Source: Cognatundibacterium rivi
GTDB lineage: Bacteria; Pseudomonadota; Gammaproteobacteria; Burkholderiales; Burkholderiaceae_D
NCBI RefSeq assembly: GCF_018139565.1
Contig: NZ_JAGSPK010000001.1
Location: forward strand, 1-64,000
Direction of reading: 5' to 3'
Length of the DNA stretch: 64,000 nt
In this document: one piece after another, positions 18,837-27,676 of the stretch
Layout of the letters: every line of letters starts with the position of its first letter
How positions within the stretch are numbered: the first letter of the stretch is position 1
Notes under the pieces: generated by a model
The model's input: only the letters and a program-made list of their open reading frames with translations
What the model was told of the DNA's origin: nothing
Database searches by the model: none
Program-made: the position numbers and the translations under genes

Positions 18837-19011
18837 CTGGGAAGCACTCTGTGGCCTTTGCATGCGCCTGCTTCCAGTTTCACCGACATAAGTGCGAGGC
18901 GTCAGGGATTGTGACGCCCGCATGAAATCTGATCGGCTGCGCAGTAAAAATGTCGGTATCGGTACAGGTGCTGTCTTACAATAGCGGCTCTATCGTTGCG
19001 CAGGAAATCAG

Positions 19012-20031
19012 ATGGTGCTGGATAATTTATCGTATGGCTCAGATCAGTCTGGTTTAATCTGCGGCTACCTGTTTTCCCATGGTCAGGCAGGAAAAACGCT
19101 GCACACCAACGAAGCGCTGGCCTGGCTGCAAACGACGCGTGCCGCGAATGACAACAGCTTTATCTGGCTGCATTTCAATCTGACCAATGTCGCAGCTGAA
19201 AAATGGCTGCATGAACACGTGCAACTGCCGGAAGAATTCTACGAAACCCTGCACGAAGGTTCGCGTTCAACCCGGATTGAACATGCGGATCATAATCTGA
19301 TTGCCGTCATCAACGATGTGCTGCACGACTTTGCATTTGAAGCATCGGATATTGCCACCTTGTGGCTGAGTGTGACCAATAACATCATGATCAGCGCGCG
19401 CCGCAAGCCTTTGCAGTCGGTTGATCGCTTGCGCAATGCCGTCAATCACGGTGAAATTTTCCATTCTCCCAGCGAGTTGCTGACGCACCTGTTACGCGAT
19501 CAGGCCGATGTGCTGATCGGCATCGTGCGCAATGTCATCAAAAAAATTGATGACATCGAAGACCATTTACTGGCGGATAGGCTGAACAAAAAACGCGCCA
19601 ATCTGGGTGAAATCCGGCGCGTGCTGGTGCGCCTGCAACGTCTGCTGGCACCGGAACCTGCGGCCTTATTCCGCTTGCTGCAAAAACCGCCGGTATGGCT
19701 GGCAGAAAGTGACGTGCAGGAACTACGCCAATCCACGGAGGAGTTTGCGGTCGTGCTGAGCGACATGGCGTCGTTGCAGGAACGTATCAAGCTGTTGCAG
19801 GAAGAAATTGCCGCCAGCGAAAATGAACAAAACAACCGCTCGCTGTTTGTGCTGACTGTCGTCACGGTACTGGCCTTGCCTATCAATATGATCGCCGGTC
19901 TGCTCGGCATGAATGTCGGCGGCATTCCACTCGCGCAACACGAATACGGCTTCTGGATCGTGGTGGCGATCGTGCTGACATTTACGGTCATTGCCGGCTG
20001 GCTGGCGTTCCGCAAACGGGATGGCGATTAA
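19012..20031 (+). CDS. ZntB/CorA family metal transporter
   Basis: A 339-residue CorA-superfamily protein closest to ZntB, which transports Zn2+ across the inner membrane. The large N-terminal cytoplasmic domain (about 1-275, with long helices) is followed by two membrane helices (about 280-300 and 312-332) and the pore signature GMNVGGIP between them. AGGA lies before the ATG, and a TACAAT -10 at 18977-18982 gives a likely promoter. The palindrome at 18799-18836 stands upstream of that promoter. Confidence 0.88.
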   Translation: MVLDNLSYGSDQSGLICGYLFSHGQAGKTLHTNEALAWLQTTRAANDNSFIWLHFNLTNVAAEKWLHEHVQLPEEFYETLHEGSRSTRIEHADHNLIAVINDVLHDFAFEASDIATLWLSVTNNIMISARRKPLQSVDRLRNAVNHGEIFHSPSELLTHLLRDQADVLIGIVRNVIKKIDDIEDHLLADRLNKKRANLGEIRRVLVRLQRLLAPEPAALFRLLQKPPVWLAESDVQELRQSTEEFAVVLSDMASLQERIKLLQEEIAASENEQNNRSLFVLTVVTVLALPINMIAGLLGMNVGGIPLAQHEYGFWIVVAIVLTFTVIAGWLAFRKRDGD

Positions 20032-20164
20032 AAAAAACAGCGCTCTTCTGCTACCATACAACACTCTACAGTTGAGTCGTGTATTCGATAACAACATCGA
20101 CAAAGAATTAAACCCGCACATGTCATTTTTCGGGAAGATTTCAGTTAGTATTGGAAAAAAATAA

Positions 20165-20250
20165 CGTGGTATTTTTTACAAAAAGCTGTTTTCCGTTAAA
20201 AATTTCGCTTTTTAAATGATTAAAATTGAAAATACCACGGGGCTATCCCC
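20165..20250. other. AT-rich inverted repeats upstream of the HD-GYP gene
   Basis: CGTGGTATTTT (20165-20175) and its perfect complement AAAATACCACG (20229-20239) are 53 bases apart and enclose a strikingly AT-rich stretch. The right arm runs into a small hairpin GGGGctatCCCC (20239-20250). The 252-base gap holds no gene. It may be a regulatory loop or a structured 5' leader for the c-di-GMP pair. Confidence 0.5.
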
Positions 20251-20283
20251 TTCCATCTTGCCGGTCTTTTGTCAGCAAACGCG

Positions 20284-21570
20284 ATGACTGACATTCATAC
20301 CCAATTTATCGAACTATCCGAACTGCGGATAGGAATGTACGTCTATCTGGACGTGGGCTGGATGGATCATCCGTTTCCGATCAGCAATTTCAAAATCAGC
20401 ACGCAGGAACAGATAGAAACGATACGCTCGTTGGGAATAGAGCGCGTCCGTTATGCTCCCGATAAAAGTTCTGCTGCCGATGCAGCCGCGGATAACACAC
20501 CGCCTGCCGATACCATTGTCTCTAACGTGACAGAAACACCGGCAGAACACGCTTTACGACGACGCCGGGCCTTGCTTGCCAGTCAGGCCGCCAGTCTGCA
20601 GGTCTGTGAGCGGCAATTCAATCACGCTGCGCAGACTTTTAAACAAGTTTCCGAGCATGTGCATGCGCAACCGGGGTTGGCGAAGCAACTGGTCGAACAA
20701 CTGATTCAAGGCTTTCTCGGGCAGATACTCAGCGAAGATGAGGCTGCCATCCGCCTGTTGTCAGAAAAAGCCGGCGAAAAGACTTCTCTGCATTCAATCA
20801 ACGTCACCGTCATTTCGCTGTTGCTGGGTAAAGCTCTGGATCTGAATAAGACCGACATGCTCAATCTGGGCGTCGGTGCGCTCATGCACGACATCGGTAA
20901 AATCGAATTGCCGGACCGGGTGCGCTGGATCGATGAACATTTCAGTGCCCCTGAGAAACTCGCGTATCAGGAACATGTGATGCACAGTGTGAATCTGGCA
21001 CGCAAAATGGATCTGGCCCCCAACGCTATGCTGTTGATGGCACAGCATCACGAACACCACGACAGCAGCGGCTACCCGAGTCGTATTCCGGGTGAAAAAA
21101 TGTCGCCATTGAGCCGCATCGTCGCGCTGGTGAATCAGTACGACAATCTGTGCAATCCGGCGAATCCGGCACTGGCGTTGACGCCACATGAAGCCTTGTC
21201 GCAGATATTTACCAAATACAAAACCCGCTTCCACGAACTGACGCTGACGACCTTCATCCGCATGATGGGAATATATCCGCCGGGCTCAGTGGTGCAGTTA
21301 AGCGATGACAGATATGCGCTGGTGGTATCCGTCAATTCTGCCCGTCCGATCAAACCAAAAATCATTATTCATGATCCGACGATAGACCGCGACGAAGCGC
21401 TGGTGATCAACCTCGAACACGAACAGCTACTTTGCATACACCGCAGCCTGAAGCCATTGCAGTTACCCAAGGCCGCATACGACTACCTGTCGCCACGCAA
21501 GCGTTTATGTTATTTCTTTGAGCGCGGACTGGAAGCCCGGACAGGCAAGTCAAACGAAGGTCAGCTATGA
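20284..21570 (+). CDS. HD-GYP domain c-di-GMP phosphodiesterase
   Basis: A 428-residue cytoplasmic protein. The N-terminal part (about 1-140) matches DUF3391, usual in proteobacterial HD-GYP proteins. The HD-GYP domain follows, with HD at His202-Asp203 (MHDIGKIELP) and the GYP triplet at 263-265, so it should hydrolyse cyclic di-GMP. I use the ATG at 20284; a TTG 15 bases upstream is possible and no good ribosome binding site is visible for either. It overlaps the next gene by four bases (ATGA), coupling a phosphodiesterase to a GGDEF-EAL sensor. Confidence 0.9.
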   Translation: MTDIHTQFIELSELRIGMYVYLDVGWMDHPFPISNFKISTQEQIETIRSLGIERVRYAPDKSSAADAAADNTPPADTIVSNVTETPAEHALRRRRALLASQAASLQVCERQFNHAAQTFKQVSEHVHAQPGLAKQLVEQLIQGFLGQILSEDEAAIRLLSEKAGEKTSLHSINVTVISLLLGKALDLNKTDMLNLGVGALMHDIGKIELPDRVRWIDEHFSAPEKLAYQEHVMHSVNLARKMDLAPNAMLLMAQHHEHHDSSGYPSRIPGEKMSPLSRIVALVNQYDNLCNPANPALALTPHEALSQIFTKYKTRFHELTLTTFIRMMGIYPPGSVVQLSDDRYALVVSVNSARPIKPKIIIHDPTIDRDEALVINLEHEQLLCIHRSLKPLQLPKAAYDYLSPRKRLCYFFERGLEARTGKSNEGQL

Positions 21571-23960
21571 AATCGCACCAGCTACAGGCGCTGATTGAGG
21601 GCATGCTGGAAGCCGTCATTCTGGTCGATCCGATTACCTTACGCATACTGGCAGCCAATCGCACCGTTCATGGATTGTTAAAAGTGCCGGAAGAAAGTCT
21701 GCGTGGCAAAGGTATTGTGGAATTGGCTGCGGCGCCTGAAGATATATTTTTCTGGGAAGATGTTGCGGCGGGTTTGTCGGAAAATATTTACTCTGAAACC
21801 CTGCTCGAATGCTCCGATAAAACGGTGGTGCAGGTCGAACGCCGGGTCAGTCTGGTCAGAGTTGGGATGGATAACTCCATTTTTGTGGTTGCGGTAAGAG
21901 ACCGCACCAGCCAGAAACAGACCGAAAATGAACTGGAAAAACTGATCGCCGAATTGCGGGCGACCCTGGAATCCACCGCTGATGGCATCCTCGTCACCGA
22001 TCTCGACGGTGCTATCCGCAGCTATAACCATTTGTTCGCCGATCTCTGGGGCTTGCCCGATGAACTGATGACGCAGAGAGACGATGCGGCGATTTATGCA
22101 TGGATGGATAAATGCATGATAGACGCAGATCGTTATACCGAGCGCCTCGGCACGATCAGCCGTTCACCCTTGATGGAAGCCAGTGATGTGCTGGTACTGC
22201 GTTCCGGGAAAATTCTGGAACGCGTGACCTTACCGCAATACGCCCGCGGACGCCCTATCGGCAGGGTATATTCGTATCGGGACATTACGCAAAAACTCGC
22301 TGATGAAGCGCGCTTGCAACTGGCGGCAAAAGTGTTTGAATCCAGTACGGACGCGATTTTCATCACCGACCGGGATCAACGCATCATCACCACCAACCCC
22401 AGTTTTGAACGTCTGAGTGGCTACACCGAAAGCGAAATGCAGCGAAAGACGCCGCGCGATTTTTTTGCAGCTGAAAGTAACGTTGATCTGATTGATCAGT
22501 TACTGGCAAAGCTGGAAAAAGAGGGCTGCTGGGAGGGCGAACTCTGGAATCGTCGCAAAAACGGACATGCCTATCTGTGCATGATCACACTGGTCAAAGT
22601 ACAGGACGATCACAACAAAACTTTGCACTACATCGGCTTTTTTAAAGACAGAACAGAAACGCACGTCGCCAAACAAAAAATCGAGGAACTCGCCTTTTCC
22701 GATGCGCTGACAGGCTTGCCGAATCGTCTGCTGTTATCCGAGCGGATCAAACAATCGATTATGATTTCAGGACGGGACAACAGCAATTTTGCCGTACTGT
22801 TTCTGGATCTGGATCACTTCAAACAAATCAATGACTCACTCGGACATCAATTCGGCGACCGGGTGCTGCTGGAAGTAACTGAACGCCTTAAAAAGTGTAT
22901 ACGTCAGGTCGATACCGCCGCCCGTCTCGGTGGCGATGAATTTGTGTTATTGCTGCATGAGGCCGATGCAGCCGGCGCTGAAGTCTGTGCACAGCGCGTG
23001 CTGGAAGAATTATCCGTACCGATCAATCTGGAGGGAATGAGCTTTACCGTGACCTCCAGTATCGGTATTGCGCTGTTCCCTGATGACGGCACTAACATGG
23101 ATGATCTGATCAAAAATGCCGACAGCGCGATGTATCACGTCAAGGAACGTGGACGCTCGGATTTCCGCTTCTATCAGCGCCAGATGAACATCGGTTTGTT
23201 ATCGCGGATGAAGCTCGATCACGCCATGCGTCAGGCACTGGAACATCATCGCTTCCGTTTGCATTACCAGCCGCAGATCAATCTGAGTACCGGTGAAATC
23301 TTTGGTGTTGAAGCCTTATTGCGCTGGAATGATAAAGATCTCGGCGAAATCGGCCCGGCACAGTTTATTCCGATTGCCGAAGAAACCGGCGTCATTGTTC
23401 CTATCGGTAACTGGGTCATGCAAACGGCGATCAGTCAGGCCGCACAATGGAATCGCGCTGGTTATTCGCTGCGGATGGGTTTCAATGTCTCCGCACTGCA
23501 ATTTCAACAGGCGAATTTCGTTGAATCGATTGCAGCGACGCTGGAAGAACATCAGCTAAGCCCAGATAAAATTGAATTGGAACTGACTGAATCCGTGCTG
23601 ATCCGCGACGTCGAAGAGAATTTAAAGAAACTGGAATCGCTGGCAAAACTAGGCGTGAAATTATCGATTGATGATTTCGGAACCGGCTACTCCAGCCTCA
23701 GTTATCTGAAGCGTTTTCCAATTCATAAATTGAAAATTGACCGTTCTTTCATCGATGAATTACCAACTGACGAGAGTGATGTCGCAATTGTGACGGCGAT
23801 TATTCATCTGGCCCATGCAATGAAGCTGCAAGTCATTGCCGAAGGCGTAGAAACTGAGGAACAGAAAAATTTTCTACTGAATATGCACTGCGATGAATTT
23901 CAGGGCTATCTGTTTTCACCAGCGATATCTGCCAGTGAATTTGAAGAAAAATTTCTGTAA
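21567..23960 (+). CDS. PAS-GGDEF-EAL c-di-GMP signalling protein
   Basis: A 797-residue soluble protein with about three PAS domains (1-115, 125-250, 252-375), a GGDEF domain with intact RLGGDEF (453-459) and an EAL domain with intact EAL (582-584) plus the later DDFGTGYSSL motif. Both catalytic motifs are preserved, so it may make or break cyclic di-GMP depending on the PAS signal. There are no membrane helices. AAGG precedes the ATG inside the HD-GYP gene. It ends 20 bases from the convergent Sel1 gene without a visible terminator. Confidence 0.93.
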   Translation: MKSHQLQALIEGMLEAVILVDPITLRILAANRTVHGLLKVPEESLRGKGIVELAAAPEDIFFWEDVAAGLSENIYSETLLECSDKTVVQVERRVSLVRVGMDNSIFVVAVRDRTSQKQTENELEKLIAELRATLESTADGILVTDLDGAIRSYNHLFADLWGLPDELMTQRDDAAIYAWMDKCMIDADRYTERLGTISRSPLMEASDVLVLRSGKILERVTLPQYARGRPIGRVYSYRDITQKLADEARLQLAAKVFESSTDAIFITDRDQRIITTNPSFERLSGYTESEMQRKTPRDFFAAESNVDLIDQLLAKLEKEGCWEGELWNRRKNGHAYLCMITLVKVQDDHNKTLHYIGFFKDRTETHVAKQKIEELAFSDALTGLPNRLLLSERIKQSIMISGRDNSNFAVLFLDLDHFKQINDSLGHQFGDRVLLEVTERLKKCIRQVDTAARLGGDEFVLLLHEADAAGAEVCAQRVLEELSVPINLEGMSFTVTSSIGIALFPDDGTNMDDLIKNADSAMYHVKERGRSDFRFYQRQMNIGLLSRMKLDHAMRQALEHHRFRLHYQPQINLSTGEIFGVEALLRWNDKDLGEIGPAQFIPIAEETGVIVPIGNWVMQTAISQAAQWNRAGYSLRMGFNVSALQFQQANFVESIAATLEEHQLSPDKIELELTESVLIRDVEENLKKLESLAKLGVKLSIDDFGTGYSSLSYLKRFPIHKLKIDRSFIDELPTDESDVAIVTAIIHLAHAMKLQVIAEGVETEEQKNFLLNMHCDEFQGYLFSPAISASEFEEKFL

Positions 23961-23980
23961 GCAATACAGGATTTAAAAAT

Positions 23981-24745
23981 TCAGGATTTGAATTGCCAGT
24001 GACGGCTATCTTCCTGAATGGTGGCAATTTGTTCGGCTGTCAGCCCGGTATTCACCAGATCCCGGCTATCGATCGCTTTACTGCCGACATTGATGCTGGC
24101 CTTGAGTAAATACTGATATGCCAGCAGAATATCTTTGGGCACACCAGCGCCATACAAATACTGACGACCCAGTTCAAATTCAGCGGACGATAATTCCTGA
24201 ACAGCGGCAAGTTTGAGCCACGATGCCGCCTGCTTTTCATCTTTCGGCACCCCCCACCCATTGAGATACAACATCGCCAGGTGATACTGTGCGCTCGCAT
24301 TGCCCTGCTCGGCAGCATCCTGATACCAGGCCGCAGCTTCGCTGTAACTATGCGGCACCAGTGTTCCGGATTCATGTAACGAGCCCAATACTAACTGAGC
24401 CGCAGCAAAATCCTGCTCGGCAGCCTGATACAAAAGATCCACCGCCTGCTGCATTTCTTCTGCATTAGTATGACTGGATAAGTACAGCAGACCGAGATTG
24501 GTCTGCGCACCGGGATGCCCCTGTTCGGCTGCGCGCTTCAGCCAGAAGCGGGCCTCGTCCACATTCTTATAGCCAAAGTCGCCATTCAGATACGACAACG
24601 CCAGAGTATTTTGTGCCTGCATATCGCCGAGTACAGCCCAACGCTGAACCTGTAGTTCATCGTCGTCAAAATCATCATCGCCTGATGCCGTCGCACACGA
24701 AGACATGATCGCGAGCGCGCAAAACAAATGTCGCCACTTTTTCAT
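23981..24745 (-). CDS. Sel1/TPR repeat exported protein
   Basis: A 254-residue protein with an N-terminal signal peptide (MKKWRHLFCALAIMSSCATA) and about five Sel1-like repeats (for example AQNTLALSYLNGDFGYKNVD and ARFWLKRAAEQGHPGAQTNL). Such solenoids mediate protein-protein contacts, here probably in the periplasm. The Cys in MSSC could be a weak lipobox. It is convergent to the GGDEF-EAL gene and divergent from the methylglyoxal synthase-like gene, so probably transcribed alone. Confidence 0.85.
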   Translation of the reverse strand: MKKWRHLFCALAIMSSCATASGDDDFDDDELQVQRWAVLGDMQAQNTLALSYLNGDFGYKNVDEARFWLKRAAEQGHPGAQTNLGLLYLSSHTNAEEMQQAVDLLYQAAEQDFAAAQLVLGSLHESGTLVPHSYSEAAAWYQDAAEQGNASAQYHLAMLYLNGWGVPKDEKQAASWLKLAAVQELSSAEFELGRQYLYGAGVPKDILLAYQYLLKASINVGSKAIDSRDLVNTGLTAEQIATIQEDSRHWQFKS

Positions 24746-24906
24746 GATTTTCTTCCACTATTGTCGGTAATCGTGATGTTACGTCTTGACCTGATGGAAA
24801 CATATTTCGCTTCTGTCGATTAAGGTAACAAAATGTAGTCATCCTTGATGACGTGTTCCTGTGCCGGAGTTACACTGGTGGTCTGCCCTTAAGAAAAGGA
24901 TGAACC

Positions 24907-25803
24907 GTGAGCTTTACCGTCGCTAAAAAATTGCGTATTGGCCTGATTGCAAACCGCTCTCATCAGGATGCGCAGGATTCCGCCTTAGTTCAACTGCTGC
25001 GCGGTTCACGTCAGGCTATCACATTCCTGCAACCGGAGTTTGTCGTCGTCGGCAGAACGCTGGATGCGATGGTGATGCATGGTCTGCTGGATATTTGCCA
25101 GCATGTTGAACGTTTTCCCTATGGTCGTGACGGCGGTCTGATGAAGCTGGTCTCACGCGTAGTTGACAGTGATCCGGCTAAAGCGGTGGATGCGGTGATT
25201 TATCTGATTGACCCGGTCGATCCATCGTCTGTTTTTCCCGAGGCCGTTGCATTAAAACGGCAATGTGTGATTCACAGGAAGCCATTTCTGGCCACGCTCG
25301 CCGGTGCCCGCGAATGGCTGGAACTAGAGGCGACCATCAATGGCGCGCCCGCCGACCCCGCGCTCAACGCCAGCTTTGCATTGAACAACGAAGGTATTGC
25401 GCTGATTGCGCACGACGCCATGAAAGAAAAAATGCTGGCACTGGCAGAAAAACATTTCAGCGTGCTGGATAAGTTTGCCTACCGCTATGCAACCGGCACC
25501 ACTGGCGGTCTGCTGAATCAGTTAGCGAAAAAAATCAAAGGTGAAGCGGCGGGATGTGACTGGGTTCAGCCCTTTCTTTCCGGCCCGCTGGGTGGCGATG
25601 CCCAATTGGCGGAACTAGTGCTCGACAGAAAAATACGGCGCATCCTGTTTCTGGAAGACCCGCATGTCGCCCGTCAGCATGAAGCCGATATCCAGTTACT
25701 CGAACGTGCCGCCCGCACCGTGACCGATTTCGCGCAGGTCTTCAGCGAAGTGGAAGGTGCCGATCGCTGGCTGACCTTCCTCAGTGAGCGTTCCTCCCTG
25801 TGA
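24907..25803 (+). CDS. tandem methylglyoxal synthase-like protein
   Basis: A 298-residue protein that appears to hold two MGS-like domains. The C-terminal one (about 160-290) resembles E. coli methylglyoxal synthase, which turns dihydroxyacetone phosphate into methylglyoxal: LIAHD with His169, YATGTTGGL, SGPLGGD with Asp231, and HEAD with His258 and Asp261 in the catalytic positions. The N-terminal domain (about 8-150; LRIGLIANRSHQ...FPYGRDGGLM...YLIDPVDPSS) has the same fold-like pattern without those residues. E. coli MgsA has 152 residues, so this is double length. Start is GTG with AAGGA upstream. Confidence 0.8.
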   Translation: MSFTVAKKLRIGLIANRSHQDAQDSALVQLLRGSRQAITFLQPEFVVVGRTLDAMVMHGLLDICQHVERFPYGRDGGLMKLVSRVVDSDPAKAVDAVIYLIDPVDPSSVFPEAVALKRQCVIHRKPFLATLAGAREWLELEATINGAPADPALNASFALNNEGIALIAHDAMKEKMLALAEKHFSVLDKFAYRYATGTTGGLLNQLAKKIKGEAAGCDWVQPFLSGPLGGDAQLAELVLDRKIRRILFLEDPHVARQHEADIQLLERAARTVTDFAQVFSEVEGADRWLTFLSERSSL

Positions 25804-25958
25804 GCGATGAAAGAGGCCGCCACCGATATTTCCTGCGGTGGGCAACACCTTGATTGCAACTGATTGATAAGCAGATATTGAATCAGTACAATCGCGTACC
25901 ACTATGCTGCGCCATACGGCCTGGTCACGATCAATCTCCCGGTAATCAAGGACGCACG

Positions 25959-26447
25959 ATGACACGTAAATATTCAGATATGAACCAGCACGATGCACTG
26001 TATAAAGTGGCGCGTGCATATCCGGGTGGGCTGGAAGCGCTGGCGCTGCGCATGGATATTTCCGTCAACGTGCTCAGGAACAAACTGGCGCCGGGCATAG
26101 ACTCGCACTATCCTTCGTTTGAAGAACTGTCGATCATCATCGAACACTGTCATAACGCCGGGGTGAAAGAAGCGCATCTGCCATTGCATGCCTTGCTCGG
26201 ACGCCACGGCATGGCCGCATTTGTCGTACCGGAACCGGATGAAGTGTTGAAAGATGATCTGTCACAAACAGTGTGCCGCGTCATGAGTCAGGTTGGCGAT
26301 GTGGCAGAAGCCGTCTCCACGGCGCTGCTAGATGGCGTCATCACCGATGCCGAAGCTGATCTGATTGAGCGCGAATTTCAGGGAGCGTTAACCGCGCTTG
26401 GTGAATGGCGCGCCCGCATCCGCGCCCACCGCAAGTCTCAGGAGTGA
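25959..26447 (+). CDS. phage CII-like regulatory protein
   Basis: A 162-residue protein resembling the phage regulatory protein CII (CP76) family, which many Burkholderiales carry as a chromosomal gene. MNQHDALYKVARAYPGGLEA and the following LRMDISVNVLRNKL look like a helix-turn-helix. The ATG at 25959 has AAGGA eight bases upstream. No phage structural gene lies nearby, so it is not evidence of a prophage. Confidence 0.7.
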   Translation: MTRKYSDMNQHDALYKVARAYPGGLEALALRMDISVNVLRNKLAPGIDSHYPSFEELSIIIEHCHNAGVKEAHLPLHALLGRHGMAAFVVPEPDEVLKDDLSQTVCRVMSQVGDVAEAVSTALLDGVITDAEADLIEREFQGALTALGEWRARIRAHRKSQE

Positions 26448-26507
26448 GTCTCTGCGTTCGCTGCAGCTCTGTTTTACAATAGTGCTCCTGCTGACATTTC
26501 CAATACC

Positions 26508-27080
26508 ATGTCCACCGAGCCTCAACCTGCACGTGCACGTCCAACATCTTTAGCAGACATCTTCTTTTCGTTCACCGTGCTGGCGTTGCAGGGCTTTGGC
26601 GGCGTTGTCGCGATCGTGCAAAGAGAAATGGTGGAACGCAAACGCTGGCTGACCAACGAAGAATTTGTGGAGGACTGGGCGGTTGCGCAAATCATGCCCG
26701 GCCCGAACGTCCTCAATCTTTGTCTGATGATAGGCAATCGCTACTTTGGCCTGCCGGGGGCATTAATGGCGCTGGCCGGCTTATTGATTATTCCCTTGAT
26801 CATCGTGTTGCTGATGGCCGTGGCATACGCTCAGTTCGCACAACACCCCGGCGTCGCAGGTGCCTTGCGCGGCATGAGTGCCGTCACCTCAGGGCTGATT
26901 TTTGCGACCGGTCTGAAACTCGTTCCTGCACTTCACAATCACCCGCTGACCCGGCGTCTGGCCTTGTTGTTCAGTGCGCTGTGTTTTGTCTGCGTTGCCC
27001 TTCTTAAACTCCCACTGGTTTATGTATTGCTGGGGCTGGGTGCCATCAGCTGGGCGCTGGTATTCAGGAAGCTGAAATAA
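26508..27080 (+). CDS. chrA: chromate transporter, N-terminal-half subunit
   Basis: A 190-residue membrane protein of the CHR family with about five to six helices. FSFTVLALQGFGGVVAIVQR and EDWAVAQIMPGPNVLNL are CHR signatures. It is the short-chain type, in which two adjacent genes encode the halves of one bidomain ChrA and probably form a heterodimer exporting chromate. A TACAAT -10 at 26475-26480 suggests a promoter. It overlaps its partner by one base (TAATG). Confidence 0.88.
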   Translation: MSTEPQPARARPTSLADIFFSFTVLALQGFGGVVAIVQREMVERKRWLTNEEFVEDWAVAQIMPGPNVLNLCLMIGNRYFGLPGALMALAGLLIIPLIIVLLMAVAYAQFAQHPGVAGALRGMSAVTSGLIFATGLKLVPALHNHPLTRRLALLFSALCFVCVALLKLPLVYVLLGLGAISWALVFRKLK

Positions 27081-27676
27081 TGAGCGAAGCAATCCATCCG
27101 GTGTTACACATCAGCATGAATTGGGGCGACTGGTTTCATCTGTGGCTGCATTATCTGATGCTGTCCTTGCTGTCGATCGGCGGCGCAGTATCAACACTGC
27201 CGGATATGCACCGTTATCTGGTCGATCAGCAACACTGGCTTACGGATGCGCAATTCAATGCCTCGATCGCAATTGCACAAGCCGCACCAGGGCCGAATGT
27301 CTTGTTTATTGCTCTGATGGGTTGGAATGTCGGCCTCAACAGCGGCAGCATGTGGGCCGGCTTACTCGGTGTGCTGATGACGATGTCCGGCATCCTGCTA
27401 CCAAGTACCACGCTCACGTATATGGCTGCCCGCTGGGGTCATGAAAACCGCGATCTGCTCGGTGTGCGCAGTTTTAAACTCGCAATGACGCCTATCGTGA
27501 TCGGCCTGCTGCTTGCAACAGGTTGGATCATGGCGAGTTCACACAATATTGTGGCGCGTGACTGGCCACTGTGGCTGCTCTCCGCAGCATGTGCCTTCAT
27601 GGTCTGGCGCACCAGCCTGCATTTGTTGTGGCTGCTGGCAGCGGGTGCGCTTTTGGGTTGGTTCGGGCTGGTTTAA
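27080..27676 (+). CDS. chrA: chromate transporter, C-terminal-half subunit
   Basis: The 198-residue partner of the preceding gene. It repeats the CHR signature (SIGGAVSTLPDMHRYLV, FNASIAIAQAAPGPNVLF) and has about six helices. The start codon shares a base with the previous stop, so translation is coupled. The stop codon overlaps by four bases the stop of the convergent DUF1501 gene, leaving no room for an intergenic terminator. Confidence 0.88.
   Translation: MSEAIHPVLHISMNWGDWFHLWLHYLMLSLLSIGGAVSTLPDMHRYLVDQQHWLTDAQFNASIAIAQAAPGPNVLFIALMGWNVGLNSGSMWAGLLGVLMTMSGILLPSTTLTYMAARWGHENRDLLGVRSFKLAMTPIVIGLLLATGWIMASSHNIVARDWPLWLLSAACAFMVWRTSLHLLWLLAAGALLGWFGLV

Noticed and set aside
20032-20283. 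A GEMM c-di-GMP riboswitch upstream of the HD-GYP gene.
   Set aside because: None of the conserved GEMM blocks are present; only inverted repeats and AT-rich sequence are seen.
25959-26447. A prophage remnant suggested by the CII-like gene.
   Set aside because: No integrase, structural gene or att-like repeat is nearby, and this gene is a common chromosomal gene in the order.
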